A DNA stretch of 64,000 nt from Solirubrobacteraceae bacterium (GTDB lineage: Bacteria > Actinomycetota > Thermoleophilia > Solirubrobacterales > Solirubrobacteraceae): positions 1 through 64,000 of the forward strand of contig JANWIP010000010.1 in assembly GCA_025449845.1 (NCBI GenBank). Direction: 5' to 3'. Each line of letters opens with the position of its first letter. Position 1 is the stretch's first letter. This document shows positions 7,749 to 16,698 of the stretch, piece after piece. The notes under the pieces were generated by a model. It made no database searches. It was given only the letters and a program-made list of their open reading frames with translations, and had not been told where the DNA came from. The translations under genes were made by a program, and so were the position numbers.

Positions 7749-8921
7749 ATGGATTTCGACCTGACCGACGAGCAGCGCCTGATCCGCGACACCGCGCGCG
7801 AGTTCACCGACAAGGAGATCGTCGAGCGAGCCCGCGAAAACGCTCGCAACCACCACTTCGACCTCGAGCTCGTCAAGAAGATCGCCGACCAGGGCTATCT
7901 CGGCGCGATCGTGCCGCGCGAGTACGGCGGCGCCGGCCTCGGCTACCTCGACTACGGCCTCGTCGTTGAGGAGATCGGCCGTGGCTGCAGCTCGGTGCGC
8001 ACCGTCATCTCCGTGCAGACCTCGCTGGTGTGCAGCGCCATCCTCAAGTGGGGCACCGAGGAGCAGAAGCAGCACTACCTGCCCAAGCTGTGCAGCGGCG
8101 AGTGGCTCGGCTGCTTTGGCCTCACCGAGCCCGACACCGGCTCGGACGCCGCCAATCAGCGCACGCGGGCGACAAAGACCGACGAGGGCTGGACGATCAA
8201 CGGCGCCAAGATGTGGATCTCGATGGGCAACTACGCCAAGCTGGCGCTGATCTTCGCCCAGACCGACCCAGATTTGGACCCACCCACCCGCCACCGCGGC
8301 CTGGCATGCTTCCTGGTGGACACCGACCAGCCCGGCTACCAGGCGCAGACGATCGAGCACAAGATGGGCCTGCACGCCAGCGACACCGCCTCGATCTCGC
8401 TGGATGAAGTGAAGGTCGGCCCCGATGACATCCTCGGCGAGGTCGGCGACGGCTTCAAGGTGGCCATGTCGGCGCTCGACAGCGGCCGCTTCTCCGTGGC
8501 CGCCGGCTGCGTGGGCATCTGCCAGGGCTGTGTGGAGGAGTCTGTGAACTACGCCAAGGAGCGCGAGCAGTTCGGCCGCCCGATCGCCAGCTTCCAGCTG
8601 GTGCAGGCGATGATCGCCGACATGGTGCTGAAGACCGACGCCTCGCGCATGCTGGTGTGGCGTGCGGGCTTCCTCAAGGACAAGGGCCGCCCCAATACGC
8701 TTGAGACCTCCGTCGCCAAGCTGCACGCCACCGAGGCCGCCGTGGAGTGCGCCAATACGGCGATCCAGGTCCACGGCGGCGCCGGCTACGTCGATGACCA
8801 CCCGGTCGAGCGCTACTTCCGCGACGTGCGCGTCACGACCCTCTACGAGGGCACCTCTCAGATCCAGAAGCTGATCATCGGACGCGCGATGACCGGGATC
8901 AATGCGCTCGTGCCCTCCTGA
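7749..8921 (+). CDS. Acyl-CoA dehydrogenase
   Basis: A 390-residue flavoprotein catalysing the FAD-dependent first step of fatty acyl-CoA oxidation. Family signatures are CFGLTEPDTGSDAANQ (FAD/substrate loop) and YEGTSQIQKLIIGRAMTG at the C-terminus. In the middle, QFGRPIASFQLVQAMIADM precedes the FAD-binding helix region. The short/medium-chain (butyryl-CoA) group is likely from length and the start MDFDLTDEQRLIRDT. AAGGAG lies just before the ATG. Enoyl-CoA hydratase and 3-hydroxyacyl-CoA dehydrogenase genes lie nearby, so the steps of beta-oxidation are close together though not in one operon. Confidence 0.93.
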   Translation: MDFDLTDEQRLIRDTAREFTDKEIVERARENARNHHFDLELVKKIADQGYLGAIVPREYGGAGLGYLDYGLVVEEIGRGCSSVRTVISVQTSLVCSAILKWGTEEQKQHYLPKLCSGEWLGCFGLTEPDTGSDAANQRTRATKTDEGWTINGAKMWISMGNYAKLALIFAQTDPDLDPPTRHRGLACFLVDTDQPGYQAQTIEHKMGLHASDTASISLDEVKVGPDDILGEVGDGFKVAMSALDSGRFSVAAGCVGICQGCVEESVNYAKEREQFGRPIASFQLVQAMIADMVLKTDASRMLVWRAGFLKDKGRPNTLETSVAKLHATEAAVECANTAIQVHGGAGYVDDHPVERYFRDVRVTTLYEGTSQIQKLIIGRAMTGINALVPS

Positions 8922-9001
8922 GTCGTTTTTTTTTGGAGGGGGATGGGGTTGCGCTTGGCGAGCACAAGACGCACGACAGGGATTCGTGGCAGGCTGTGCC
9001 C

Positions 9002-9403
9002 ATGAGAAAGCTCACGCTCGTGGGCCTGCTGGCCACGCTGGCAATGGCAATCGGAGCCGACACGGCTCCCGCCAGGCCCCTCGGCAAGATCATCGTCAAT
9101 AGCGGCGAGTCCCTTCAGTGCCCGGCGGGCAGCGCCGCGTGCGTGGTGACCGTGCAGGCCACCGGCCACAACGCACACAGTCGCAGTGTGGCGCTCGGCG
9201 ATTCCACCATTACGGTTGCTCCGGCCGCCACAACCCGATTGATCTTCACCCTGGACGGTCCCGCCAAGCGGATGCTGCTGCGGGGTGGTCCGCTGGAAGC
9301 CAATCTGACGGTGACGGTTCGTCACGGCAGCGATGCCCCAATCATCGCCAGCCACCCGATCACCATCGGCGTACCGAGTAGGCATCACGCCCGCAAGCGG
9401 TAG
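9002..9403 (+). CDS. Secreted protein of unknown function
   Basis: A 133-residue protein beginning MRKLTLVGLLATLAMAIG, a clear signal peptide (positive start, hydrophobic core, probable cleavage after TAPA). The mature part is mainly beta-type with two cysteines (QCPAGSAACVV), a repeating threonine/alanine pattern and a basic tail (HHARKR). I chose ATG 9002 because an upstream alternative would put a hydrophilic segment before the signal peptide. No family recognised. A small extracytoplasmic beta-domain is likely. Confidence 0.65.
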   Translation: MRKLTLVGLLATLAMAIGADTAPARPLGKIIVNSGESLQCPAGSAACVVTVQATGHNAHSRSVALGDSTITVAPAATTRLIFTLDGPAKRMLLRGGPLEANLTVTVRHGSDAPIIASHPITIGVPSRHHARKR

Positions 9404-9415
9404 TCTGCCGCTCCG

Positions 9416-11017
9416 ATGAGCACCCCCGCGGCACGAACGATCGGCGTGCTCGGCGCCGGCACCATGGGCGCGGGCATTGCACAGCTGGCGGCTCGCTCCG
9501 GCGCTCGCACTTTGTTGCATGACCCCATCCCCGAGGCATTGCAGCGCGGGGCCAAGCGAGTCGTGGAGGGCCTGCAGAAGGAAGCCGCAAAGGGCAAGCT
9601 CAGCGCCGAGGAGGCGCAGGCAGCGGCGGCACGACTACAGGCCGTGGAGAGCATCGAGGCGCTCGCGCCGTGCGAGCTCGTGATCGAGGCTGCGCCCGAG
9701 CGGCTGGATCTCAAGCACGAGCTCTACCGCGAGCTCTCGCGCGTGGTGAGCGAGGAGTGTGTGCTGGCCACCAACACATCCTCGCTGCCCGTCACCGCAG
9801 TGGCTGCCGCGGCCACGCACCCGGAGCGCGTAGTGGGGATGCACTTCTTCAACCCCGCCCCGGTGATGGCGCTGCTGGAGGTGATCGCGGGGATGCGCTC
9901 AAGCGACATGGCGCTGGCGCTGGCCACGGCGACCGGCGAGGCGATGGGCAAGACCACCATCAGGGCCAGCGACGGGCCGGGCTTCCTGGTCAACCGCTGC
10001 AACCGCCCCTTCGGGCTTGAGGCGCTGCGACTGCTGGGCGAGCAGATCGCGGATGTGGAGACGATCGACCGCATCGTGCGCATGGAGGGCGGCTTTCGCA
10101 TGGGGCCCTTTGAGTTGAGCGACCTCGTTGGAGTGGACACAGGCTTCGACGTCGCACGCAGCTTCTATGAGCTGGGCTTCGGCGAGCCGCGCTGGCGACC
10201 CTCGCCCATTCAGGCACGCATGGCGGCCGCCGGCCTGCATGGACGCAAGAGCGGACAGGGTTACTACGACTACTCGGGCGACGGTCCTCACCGTCCCGAG
10301 GACCCTGAGCCGCCCTCGGCTTCCGATCCTCCCGCAGACGGCGAGGGGCTGGTAGTCATCTGCGGCGAAGGAGTGCTCGCGGGCGAGCTGCGCACAGCCG
10401 CCGCACAGGCAGGCTATGAGGTGCACAGCCCACAAGATGCGCAGCGCGAGCTGCCGGCCCTGATCGTGGAGTGCGGCCTTGGCGGCGAGGGCGACACCGC
10501 GCGCGGCGGCCCGCGGGTAGTGCTGTGCGACAGCGGCTCGCTGGCAAGCCTTGACCCGGGCGGTCCGAGCGTGGGCTTTCACGTGCTGCCTCCCTTCCAG
10601 GAGGCCGGCCTGGTGGAGTTGACGCGCAGCGAACACTCCTCCCCATCGGCAGTGGCGCGCGCGGAGCGTTTCTTCACAGCGTTGGGGAAGCACACCGCTT
10701 GGGTCGGCGATGCGCCCGGCCTCGTGCTGGGGCGCATCGTGTGCCAGGTCATCAACGAGTCAGCCTTCGCGCTGGGTGAAGGCGTGGGCAGCGCCGCGGA
10801 CATCGACACCGGCATGAAGCTCGGCATGAATCACCCCCGCGGCCCACTCGAATGGGCCGATAAGATCGGCTTGGACCATGTCCTGACCGTGCTGGAGGCG
10901 CTGTCAGACGAGTATCGCGAGGAGCGCTACCGCCCCGCGCCGGTGCTGCGGCGTCTGGTGTTGAGCGAGCACCTGGGACGTGATGTGGGCCAGGGCTTTT
11001 TCGAGTACGAGGTCTGA
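9416..11017 (+). CDS. 3-hydroxyacyl-CoA dehydrogenase, two-module
   Basis: A 533-residue enzyme oxidising 3-hydroxyacyl-CoA (or 3-hydroxybutyryl-CoA) with NAD. It begins with the nucleotide-binding IGVLGAGTMGAGIAQLA and has the family strand VGMHFFNPAPVM. A first C-terminal helical domain follows (GPGFLVNRCNRPF, then GPFELSDLVG). After a proline/acid-rich linker near residues 285-310, a degenerate Rossmann-like segment and a second helical domain appear (ALGEGVGSAADIDTGMKLG). This doubled layout resembles PaaH-type enzymes of about 500 residues rather than the 280-residue single form. It starts 12 bases after the secreted-protein gene. Confidence 0.92.
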   Translation: MSTPAARTIGVLGAGTMGAGIAQLAARSGARTLLHDPIPEALQRGAKRVVEGLQKEAAKGKLSAEEAQAAAARLQAVESIEALAPCELVIEAAPERLDLKHELYRELSRVVSEECVLATNTSSLPVTAVAAAATHPERVVGMHFFNPAPVMALLEVIAGMRSSDMALALATATGEAMGKTTIRASDGPGFLVNRCNRPFGLEALRLLGEQIADVETIDRIVRMEGGFRMGPFELSDLVGVDTGFDVARSFYELGFGEPRWRPSPIQARMAAAGLHGRKSGQGYYDYSGDGPHRPEDPEPPSASDPPADGEGLVVICGEGVLAGELRTAAAQAGYEVHSPQDAQRELPALIVECGLGGEGDTARGGPRVVLCDSGSLASLDPGGPSVGFHVLPPFQEAGLVELTRSEHSSPSAVARAERFFTALGKHTAWVGDAPGLVLGRIVCQVINESAFALGEGVGSAADIDTGMKLGMNHPRGPLEWADKIGLDHVLTVLEALSDEYREERYRPAPVLRRLVLSEHLGRDVGQGFFEYEV

Positions 11018-11031
11018 GCTTCAGGCTGCGC

Positions 11032-12066
11032 TTAAGCCTCGGCCGTAGCCTCGGCTGCAACCTCAGCGGGCGCCCACTGCGCCTCCGCCAAATCACCCAT
11101 GGGCATGCCCTCTGGAGTGGGCACCTCAGGCGTGTCACGCAAGTACCACTCGGCATCGAGCGCCGCCTGGCAACCCGAGCCCGCAGCGGTGATGGCCTGG
11201 CGATAGGTGTGGTCGACCAGATCGCCGGCCGCGAACACGCCCGGGCGATTGGTGCGGGTTGAGCGACCATCGACCTTCACATAGCCATTCTCATCCACAT
11301 CGATCTGTCCGGCGACCAGCCCCGACTGGGGCTCGTGGCCGATCGCGATAAAGGCACCACTGATCTCCAGCTCGCGCAGCTCGCCCGTCTCGATGTTGGC
11401 CAGCACGGCGTGGCCGAGCGCGCCGTTCTCACCCGGCTCGAAGCTGTTGACGGTGTAAGGGGTCAGGAACTCGATGTTCCCCTGCGCCCGCGCGCGTTCC
11501 AGCATGATCTTCGAGGCGCGAAACTCCGCGCGACGGTGCACCACCGTTACCTTCTTGGCGAACTTCGACAGGAAGATGGCCTCCTCCATCGCCGAGTCCC
11601 CGCCGCCCACAATCACCGTCTGTGCGTCACGGAAGAAGGCCGCATCGCAGGTGGCGCAATAGCTCACGCCGCGGCCACCCAACTCGTCCTCGCCAGGAAT
11701 GCACAGCTTCTTGTGCTCCGCGCCCATCGCCAGCACCACTGTGCGCGCGCGGTGCTCGGTGTCGCCTACCCACACGCTGTGCACGCCGCCCGGCTCGTCT
11801 GACAGCTCTACGCGGTCGACCTGCTCAGTCAAAAGGCGCGCGCCGAAGCGCTCAGCCTGGTCGCGCAGCTTCTGCATCATCTCGGGCCCCATGATGCCCT
11901 CGGGGAAACCGGGGTAATTCTCGACGTCGGTCGTCTGCTGCAGCAGTCCGCCCCAGGCGAAGCCCTCAATTACCAGCGGCTTCAGGTTGGCCCGTGAGGT
12001 GTACAGCCCAGCTGTGTAGCCCGCGGGGCCGCTGCCTATGACGATCACATTCTCGACGTCTGCCAT
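11032..12066 (-). CDS. trxB: Thioredoxin reductase
   Basis: FAD/NADPH enzyme reducing thioredoxin. The N-terminal FAD motif is [20 protein letters not shown], the redox-active pair is CATC at residues 137-140, the NADPH site follows as [14 protein letters not shown], and the C-terminal FAD motif is [10 protein letters not shown]. The length of 344 includes an extra alanine/glutamate-rich tail of about 30 residues beyond the usual end, with no assigned role. Its start is one base after the TAA of the upstream membrane protein gene and has AAGGA about ten bases ahead, so the two are probably cotranscribed. Confidence 0.95.
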   Translation of the reverse strand: MADVENVIVIGSGPAGYTAGLYTSRANLKPLVIEGFAWGGLLQQTTDVENYPGFPEGIMGPEMMQKLRDQAERFGARLLTEQVDRVELSDEPGGVHSVWVGDTEHRARTVVLAMGAEHKKLCIPGEDELGGRGVSYCATCDAAFFRDAQTVIVGGGDSAMEEAIFLSKFAKKVTVVHRRAEFRASKIMLERARAQGNIEFLTPYTVNSFEPGENGALGHAVLANIETGELRELEISGAFIAIGHEPQSGLVAGQIDVDENGYVKVDGRSTRTNRPGVFAAGDLVDHTYRQAITAAGSGCQAALDAEWYLRDTPEVPTPEGMPMGDLAEAQWAPAEVAAEATAEA

Positions 12067-12067
12067 C

Positions 12068-13219
12068 TTAGCTCATCCTTATCGGGGTATTTGACGCTTT
12101 ACTTTGTAAAGTATAGCTCCCGGCCTCATCCTCGGAGCCTTCGGCTTCCTCGCGCCAGCGAGCCACCGTACGCCGCAACTGAAGATAGGCCACCACTCCC
12201 GGGATGCTCGGCAGCCAGAAGGAGATCGCGCGGTAGCTCAGCACCGCCAGATACGCCAGTCCAAAGTCCACGCCGAACGCCGCGAACGCGCCGATCATGC
12301 CTCCCTCCACCCCACCGATGCCGCCCGGCAGCGGCAGCAGGTTGCCGAGCATCCCCACGAAGTAGGCCATCCAGATCACGGTGAACGGCGGCGCTTCGCC
12401 GAAGGCGTGAAAGCACGCCCACAAGACGCAGATGTCAAAGCCCCACCATGCCGGCGCGCCCAGTAGTCGCCAGTCGCGCGTGCGCACCAGCGCGATCGCC
12501 GTGCGCACCCCGCTGGCCGCCAGCGCCGGCCCCGTGGCCAGCAGCGCCGTCCAGCGTGCCAGGCGCCCCGAGCCCGTCGCCCAGCGCGCCAGGCGCCGCT
12601 CCACATCCTGGGGCAGCAGCGCCACGGCACCTCCTGTTGCCAGCAGCAGCGCCCCCACGATCGCCGGCACCCACGTGATCGCGAACGAGCCTCCGCCCGG
12701 AAACAGGCCCGTGCCGAGACCGACGCCATCGATCAGCAGCGAGCCCGCATAGATCACATACAGCAGCACCATGAACGCCACCATCCGACACGCCACCAGC
12801 CGCGCCTCCATGCCCGAGCGACGCAGCGCCCACGCCGTCAGCGCTACGCCACCTGCGCCCGCGGCGGCGAACAGCCTCGTCGCCACCAGTCCCGCCATCG
12901 TGATCTGGTAGCTCTCGCGCCAGCCGATGCGTCCCTCGTCGTGGATGAAGACCGCGCGGAACAGCATCACGTAGCCGGCGAAGGACGCTATCTCCAGCAC
13001 AATCCCCGCCGCTATCCACCAGCTATCACCACCTTCCAGGCGATGCACCGTCTTGCCAAACCCCGCGATTTTGGGCAGCACGAAGTAGAAGAAGGCCACC
13101 GCGGAGAGCACAAAGACCGCTCCCCCGATCAGGCGCCTGCGCGTCAGCTGGACACGCGGCATCTCCTCTTCGTGCGCCGCCATTGGCGGTGTCGGAGGTA
13201 CGGCGCTCTCGGTACTCAT
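12068..13219 (-). CDS. Lysylphosphatidylglycerol synthase TM-region protein (UPF0104)
   Basis: A 383-residue integral membrane protein with about eight hydrophobic helices. It matches the flippase-like transmembrane domain also found at the N-terminus of MprF. Signature parts are [20 protein letters not shown] and [14 protein letters not shown] near the C-terminus. The catalytic lysyl-transferase domain of MprF is absent, so this is the lone TM module, generally thought to move or bind lipids. It precedes trxB with a one-base gap and follows a PAP2 family gene on the same strand, so a lipid-related role is plausible. Confidence 0.85.
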   Translation of the reverse strand: MSTESAVPPTPPMAAHEEEMPRVQLTRRRLIGGAVFVLSAVAFFYFVLPKIAGFGKTVHRLEGGDSWWIAAGIVLEIASFAGYVMLFRAVFIHDEGRIGWRESYQITMAGLVATRLFAAAGAGGVALTAWALRRSGMEARLVACRMVAFMVLLYVIYAGSLLIDGVGLGTGLFPGGGSFAITWVPAIVGALLLATGGAVALLPQDVERRLARWATGSGRLARWTALLATGPALAASGVRTAIALVRTRDWRLLGAPAWWGFDICVLWACFHAFGEAPPFTVIWMAYFVGMLGNLLPLPGGIGGVEGGMIGAFAAFGVDFGLAYLAVLSYRAISFWLPSIPGVVAYLQLRRTVARWREEAEGSEDEAGSYTLQSKASNTPIRMS

Positions 13220-13240
13220 TATGCGGCCAACCCGCCCCCG

Positions 13241-14182
13241 CTAAGCATGCGCCTGTGCCTCAAGCGTCGCGATCTGGCGCCTCACCCACGAGAGCGCCGG
13301 CGCCGCCCGCGGTCCCGTGCGGCGCACCAGCGCGGTCAGCGCCGCGCCCGCCAGCAGGTCGGCCACGTAGTGCTCGCCCAGGTACACCAGTGCGAAGCCC
13401 AGCGTTGCCGCGTAGCTCCAGCCCAGGGCACCGGGCAGCGGCCCGATCTCAGCGAGCAGCAGCGCGGCCATTACGGACGTGGCAAAGTGCAGCGAGGGCA
13501 TTGCAGCCAAAGGATTGCCTCCAAGGACACTGTAGAGGGGACCCCAGCCGTCCCTCCAGAAGAACTCCCCGTATTCGACCATCATGCGCCTAACCGCCGG
13601 GTGCCCGACCTGGCGATGTGCCACCGACGTGGCATACCACGGCGGCGCCGTGGGCAGCACCCAGTAGATCATCGCGCCGATGTCGAACACCGCATAGGTC
13701 ATCACCGCCGCGCGCGGGAAACGCTGGGGATGGCGCACCAGGATGTATGCCAGCGAGCCGTGCGGCACCATGAACCACACCCAATGCGTCCACACCAGCA
13801 CCTTGTCCAGACGCCGCCATTGCGGGCCATCGGCGTCGAGGCTCGCCAACGCGCTTTGCAGGCGCACCGTCGGCAGCTCGCCAAGGCCCAGCACGCGATC
13901 GACGTCGATCGGGTAGTCGATCCGCGCGCGCTGTTCCTGTAGCAGCGCATCGTCGTTGGGGGCCTTATACGCCGCCACGTAGGCCCACATCTGCAAGCAG
14001 CACACCGCCACATCCCGCCGCGGGGAGCGGCGCATCGCCACCGCCAGGCCGACGGGCGCGGCGAAGGCAACCGCCTGCATCGCCAACGGTGGCGCATTCA
14101 CTCGCCTGCGCGCCAGCGGAGCAGCGGTGCCCGCCGCGACTGCCCCCCAGGCGGCTGCTCGAATAACCCTCGACCTCCGCAC
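13241..14182 (-). CDS. PAP2 superfamily membrane protein
   Basis: A membrane phosphatase/phosphotransferase-like protein. The second PAP2 motif is AMPSLHFATS and the third is YLGEHYVADLLAG, with the expected histidines and aspartate. Several hydrophobic helices surround them. This arrangement is typical of the Aur1/inositolphosphorylceramide-synthase-like PAP2 group. The frame stays open to 14299, but that would overlap the next gene by 94 bases, so GTG 14182 is a more likely start. Neighbours include an UPF0104 protein, which suggests a function in lipid or glycolipid metabolism. Confidence 0.8.
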   Translation of the reverse strand: MRRSRVIRAAAWGAVAAGTAAPLARRRVNAPPLAMQAVAFAAPVGLAVAMRRSPRRDVAVCCLQMWAYVAAYKAPNDDALLQEQRARIDYPIDVDRVLGLGELPTVRLQSALASLDADGPQWRRLDKVLVWTHWVWFMVPHGSLAYILVRHPQRFPRAAVMTYAVFDIGAMIYWVLPTAPPWYATSVAHRQVGHPAVRRMMVEYGEFFWRDGWGPLYSVLGGNPLAAMPSLHFATSVMAALLLAEIGPLPGALGWSYAATLGFALVYLGEHYVADLLAGAALTALVRRTGPRAAPALSWVRRQIATLEAQAHA

Positions 14183-14205
14183 TTCCGGCGAGTATATGCG
14201 TGCGC

Positions 14206-14955
14206 TCAGCGCGCCCCAGCTGCGGCGGCCTGCACCAACGCCTGCACCACCCTGCTGGACTCGTCTGCCTCGGGGTGCCACTGCACGCCCAGCAACCACG
14301 GACCAGGTTGGCCGTTGGCCGATCCATCCAACTCGATCGCCTCGGGTAGCTCATCCATCTTGGAGTACCCGCTTACGACCAGACCTTCACCCAGCTTGTC
14401 CACGCCCTGATGGTGATGGGACTTGGTGGCGTGATCGAGCTCCCCCGCTGCTTTGGCCGCCAAGGAGCCCTCCGCCAGGCGCACATCATGGTCGGCGTTA
14501 TCGAAGCTACCCGGCTCGCGGCAGTGCTCGTGGTGGCCCATGTACTCGGGCAGGTGCTGAAACAGCGTGCCGCCGTGCGCGATGTTGATGAGCTGCATCC
14601 CGCGGCAGATACCCAACACCGGAAGCCTGCGTGCGATAGCTGCGCGCACCAAGGCAATTTCAAAGACGTCGCGCTCGGGCACCGTGCCAAAGGTCTCCGC
14701 ATGGCTCTGCTCGCCATAGGAGGAGGGGTCGATGTCCGCGCCGCCGGCCAGCAGCAACCCGTCGATCATCTCAAGCGCCTCGCTCGGATCTGCCGTCAGA
14801 TGCGCGTCGGGTGGCAACAGCACGGCCATCCCTCCGGCGCGCTGCACGGCCTGCACGTAGTTGCGGGGCAGCAGCACCGCTTCCTGGTCCCACACGCTCC
14901 ACTGCGCGCGCTCCATCGCGGTGCAGATGCCGATCTTTGGCCTTCGCATGCGCAC
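14206..14955 (-). CDS. Gamma-glutamyl-GABA hydrolase-like class I amidotransferase
   Basis: A 249-residue stand-alone class I glutamine amidotransferase fold protein of the PuuD/peptidase C26 group. The nucleophile elbow is LGICRGMQLINIA (Cys about 117), and the histidine and glutamate of the triad are in GVQWHPEADES (about 227 and 229). The oxyanion strand is LLAGGADIDPSSY. In polyamine breakdown PuuD cleaves gamma-glutamyl-GABA, but several relatives act on other gamma-glutamyl amides, so the substrate is unproven. The frame offers GTG 14955 and ATG 14949. Confidence 0.87.
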   Translation of the reverse strand: MRMRRPKIGICTAMERAQWSVWDQEAVLLPRNYVQAVQRAGGMAVLLPPDAHLTADPSEALEMIDGLLLAGGADIDPSSYGEQSHAETFGTVPERDVFEIALVRAAIARRLPVLGICRGMQLINIAHGGTLFQHLPEYMGHHEHCREPGSFDNADHDVRLAEGSLAAKAAGELDHATKSHHHQGVDKLGEGLVVSGYSKMDELPEAIELDGSANGQPGPWLLGVQWHPEADESSRVVQALVQAAAAGAR

Positions 14956-14998
14956 ACCATAGGATCTCGCGGCACCCCAGCGCGATGAGAGGACCTAC

Positions 14999-15811
14999 AT
15001 GACCCAGCCCACCACCACCCTTGAGACCGTAAACGTCTCCGTTCTGAACGGCGCCGCGACGATTGAGCTCAATCGCCCGCAGGCGCTCAACGCCTGGAAT
15101 CAGCAGCTCGGGGAGGACCTGCTCGCGGCGCTCGGACAGGTCGCACAGGACGACGCGGTGCGAGCCATCCTCATCACCGGCGCCGGCCGCGCCTTCTCCT
15201 CAGGGGCCGATCTGAAGGACATCAGCGGCGGGCGGCTCACGCCCAGCGGGCGCCCCGACGTCTACCACACGCTCACCGAGCGCTACCACCCGATCATGCA
15301 CGCCATCCGCGATGTGCCCAAGCCGGTCGTGGCGGCGGTCAACGGGCCGGCCGTCGGCATCGGCTGCTCGCTGGCGTTGTGCTGCGATTTGATCGTGGCC
15401 GCTCAGAGCGCCTACTTTCTGCTGGCTTTTGTCAATATCGGCCTCGTGCCCGACGGGGGCTCCTCGCTGTTCGTGCCCATGCGCGTCGGCGTGGCTCGCG
15501 CCGCGGAGATGGCCATGCTCGGTGAGCGCATCGGCGCCGAGCAGGCGCTGCAGTGGGGTCTCATCAACCGTGTCGAGGCAGACGAGCGCTTCCAGCAGGA
15601 GGTCTCTGCGCTGCTCGCCCGTCTCGCCGCCGGTCCCACACGCTCCTATGCGGGCGCCAAGCGCCAGCTCAACGCCTGGCTCTATAGGGGCATGGAGGAG
15701 CAGTTGGAGCTGGAGGCGCGCATGCAGGGCGAGATGGCCGAGAGCGATGACTTCATGGAGGGCGCCATGTCCTTCCTGCAGAAGCGCTCCCCGGCGTTTA
15801 CAGGCCGCTAG
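14999..15811 (+). CDS. Enoyl-CoA hydratase/isomerase family protein
   Basis: A 270-residue crotonase-fold enzyme. The oxyanion-hole segments are AFSSGADLKDI and NGPAVGIGCSLALCCDLIVA, and the middle contains VNIGLVPDGGSS with the second acid region. The usual hydratase glutamates are not both obvious: the position after the second oxyanion strand reads NIGLVPDGG, which resembles the PaaG/isomerase or 2,3-dehydratase subgroups with an Asp instead of Glu. It may therefore be an isomerase-type member. AGAGGA precedes ATG 14999. It sits opposite the amidotransferase and upstream of the cytochrome oxidase cluster. Confidence 0.88.
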   Translation: MTQPTTTLETVNVSVLNGAATIELNRPQALNAWNQQLGEDLLAALGQVAQDDAVRAILITGAGRAFSSGADLKDISGGRLTPSGRPDVYHTLTERYHPIMHAIRDVPKPVVAAVNGPAVGIGCSLALCCDLIVAAQSAYFLLAFVNIGLVPDGGSSLFVPMRVGVARAAEMAMLGERIGAEQALQWGLINRVEADERFQQEVSALLARLAAGPTRSYAGAKRQLNAWLYRGMEEQLELEARMQGEMAESDDFMEGAMSFLQKRSPAFTGR

Positions 15812-15882
15812 TAGCGCCTTGGCGCGCGTTTTGCACCGCCTTGACGCGCGTTCCGCCCGAGCCTGAATAGAATCCTCGCGCC

Positions 15883-16698
15883 TTGGCCTTCTTCACCCCA
15901 CAGTCCGGCGGCTCGCCCAACGCCGATGAAATCGCCAGCCTCTACAGGATCATCCTGTACATCGCGCTGGTCATCTTCGTGCTCGTCGAGGGTGCGCTGG
16001 GCTATGCGCTGTGGAAGTTCCGCGCGCGCAAGGGCGCCGTGGCCGCGCAGATCCGCGGCAACACGCGCCTGGAGGTCGGCTGGACGGTGGCCGCCGCCGT
16101 GATCCTCGTGGTGCTGGCCGTGATCACCTTCGCCAAGCTCTCCGCCATCCAGGACCCTTCCAACTCGGGACCCAATGGCCAGCATCTCGTGGGCAGCGAT
16201 GGGGTTCTCTACGCCAGCGCCGAGCGCAAGCTGCCGCCAAATGGCAAGGCGCTCAACATCACCGTCGTCGGTCGCCAGTACCTCTGGCAGTACGTCTACC
16301 CCGGCGCGGCCGAAGCGGACGGCTTGGGCGCCCCTTACGCCTATGAGCAGATGGTCGTCCCTACTGAAACAACCGTCTCGCTCGACATCGTCTCCTCCGA
16401 CGTCGTTCACTCCTGGTGGATTCCCGAACTCGGCGGCAAGTTCCAGGCGGTGCCCGGCTACCACAACTACACCTGGTTCAAGATCTCAAAGCCCGGCGTC
16501 TACCGCGGCCAGTGCGCCAATCTGTGTGGACGAGGTCATGCGCGTATGATCGCCGACGTCAAGGCCGTGCCGCCCGCGCAGTTTGAAGCCTGGCTGGCCT
16601 ACCAGAAGGTCTTGATCGCCGAAGCCAACGCCCAGGCAAAGATCGCCCGCGCCAAACTTGGCAAGCAGATCGGCGCCGGACAGGTGGAGAACCCCTGA
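15883..16698 (+). CDS. ctaC: Cytochrome c oxidase subunit II (first oxidase)
   Basis: A 271-residue CuA-bearing subunit accepting electrons from cytochrome c. Two membrane helices are visible (about 22-45 and 65-85). The CuA site includes HSWWIPELGGKFQ and CANLCGRGHARM, with both cysteines, the glutamate-like loop position, the histidines and the methionine present. The start is TTG, with no ATG that would keep the first helix. Its TGA overlaps the ATG of subunit I by one base, so the two are translationally coupled. Confidence 0.95.
   Translation: MAFFTPQSGGSPNADEIASLYRIILYIALVIFVLVEGALGYALWKFRARKGAVAAQIRGNTRLEVGWTVAAAVILVVLAVITFAKLSAIQDPSNSGPNGQHLVGSDGVLYASAERKLPPNGKALNITVVGRQYLWQYVYPGAAEADGLGAPYAYEQMVVPTETTVSLDIVSSDVVHSWWIPELGGKFQAVPGYHNYTWFKISKPGVYRGQCANLCGRGHARMIADVKAVPPAQFEAWLAYQKVLIAEANAQAKIARAKLGKQIGAGQVENP

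Noticed and set aside
7629..8801. Long open frame on the minus strand opposite the acyl-CoA dehydrogenase
   Set aside because: It is the antisense of a clear gene in a high-GC region, has His/Leu/Gly/Val-biased composition and no family motif.
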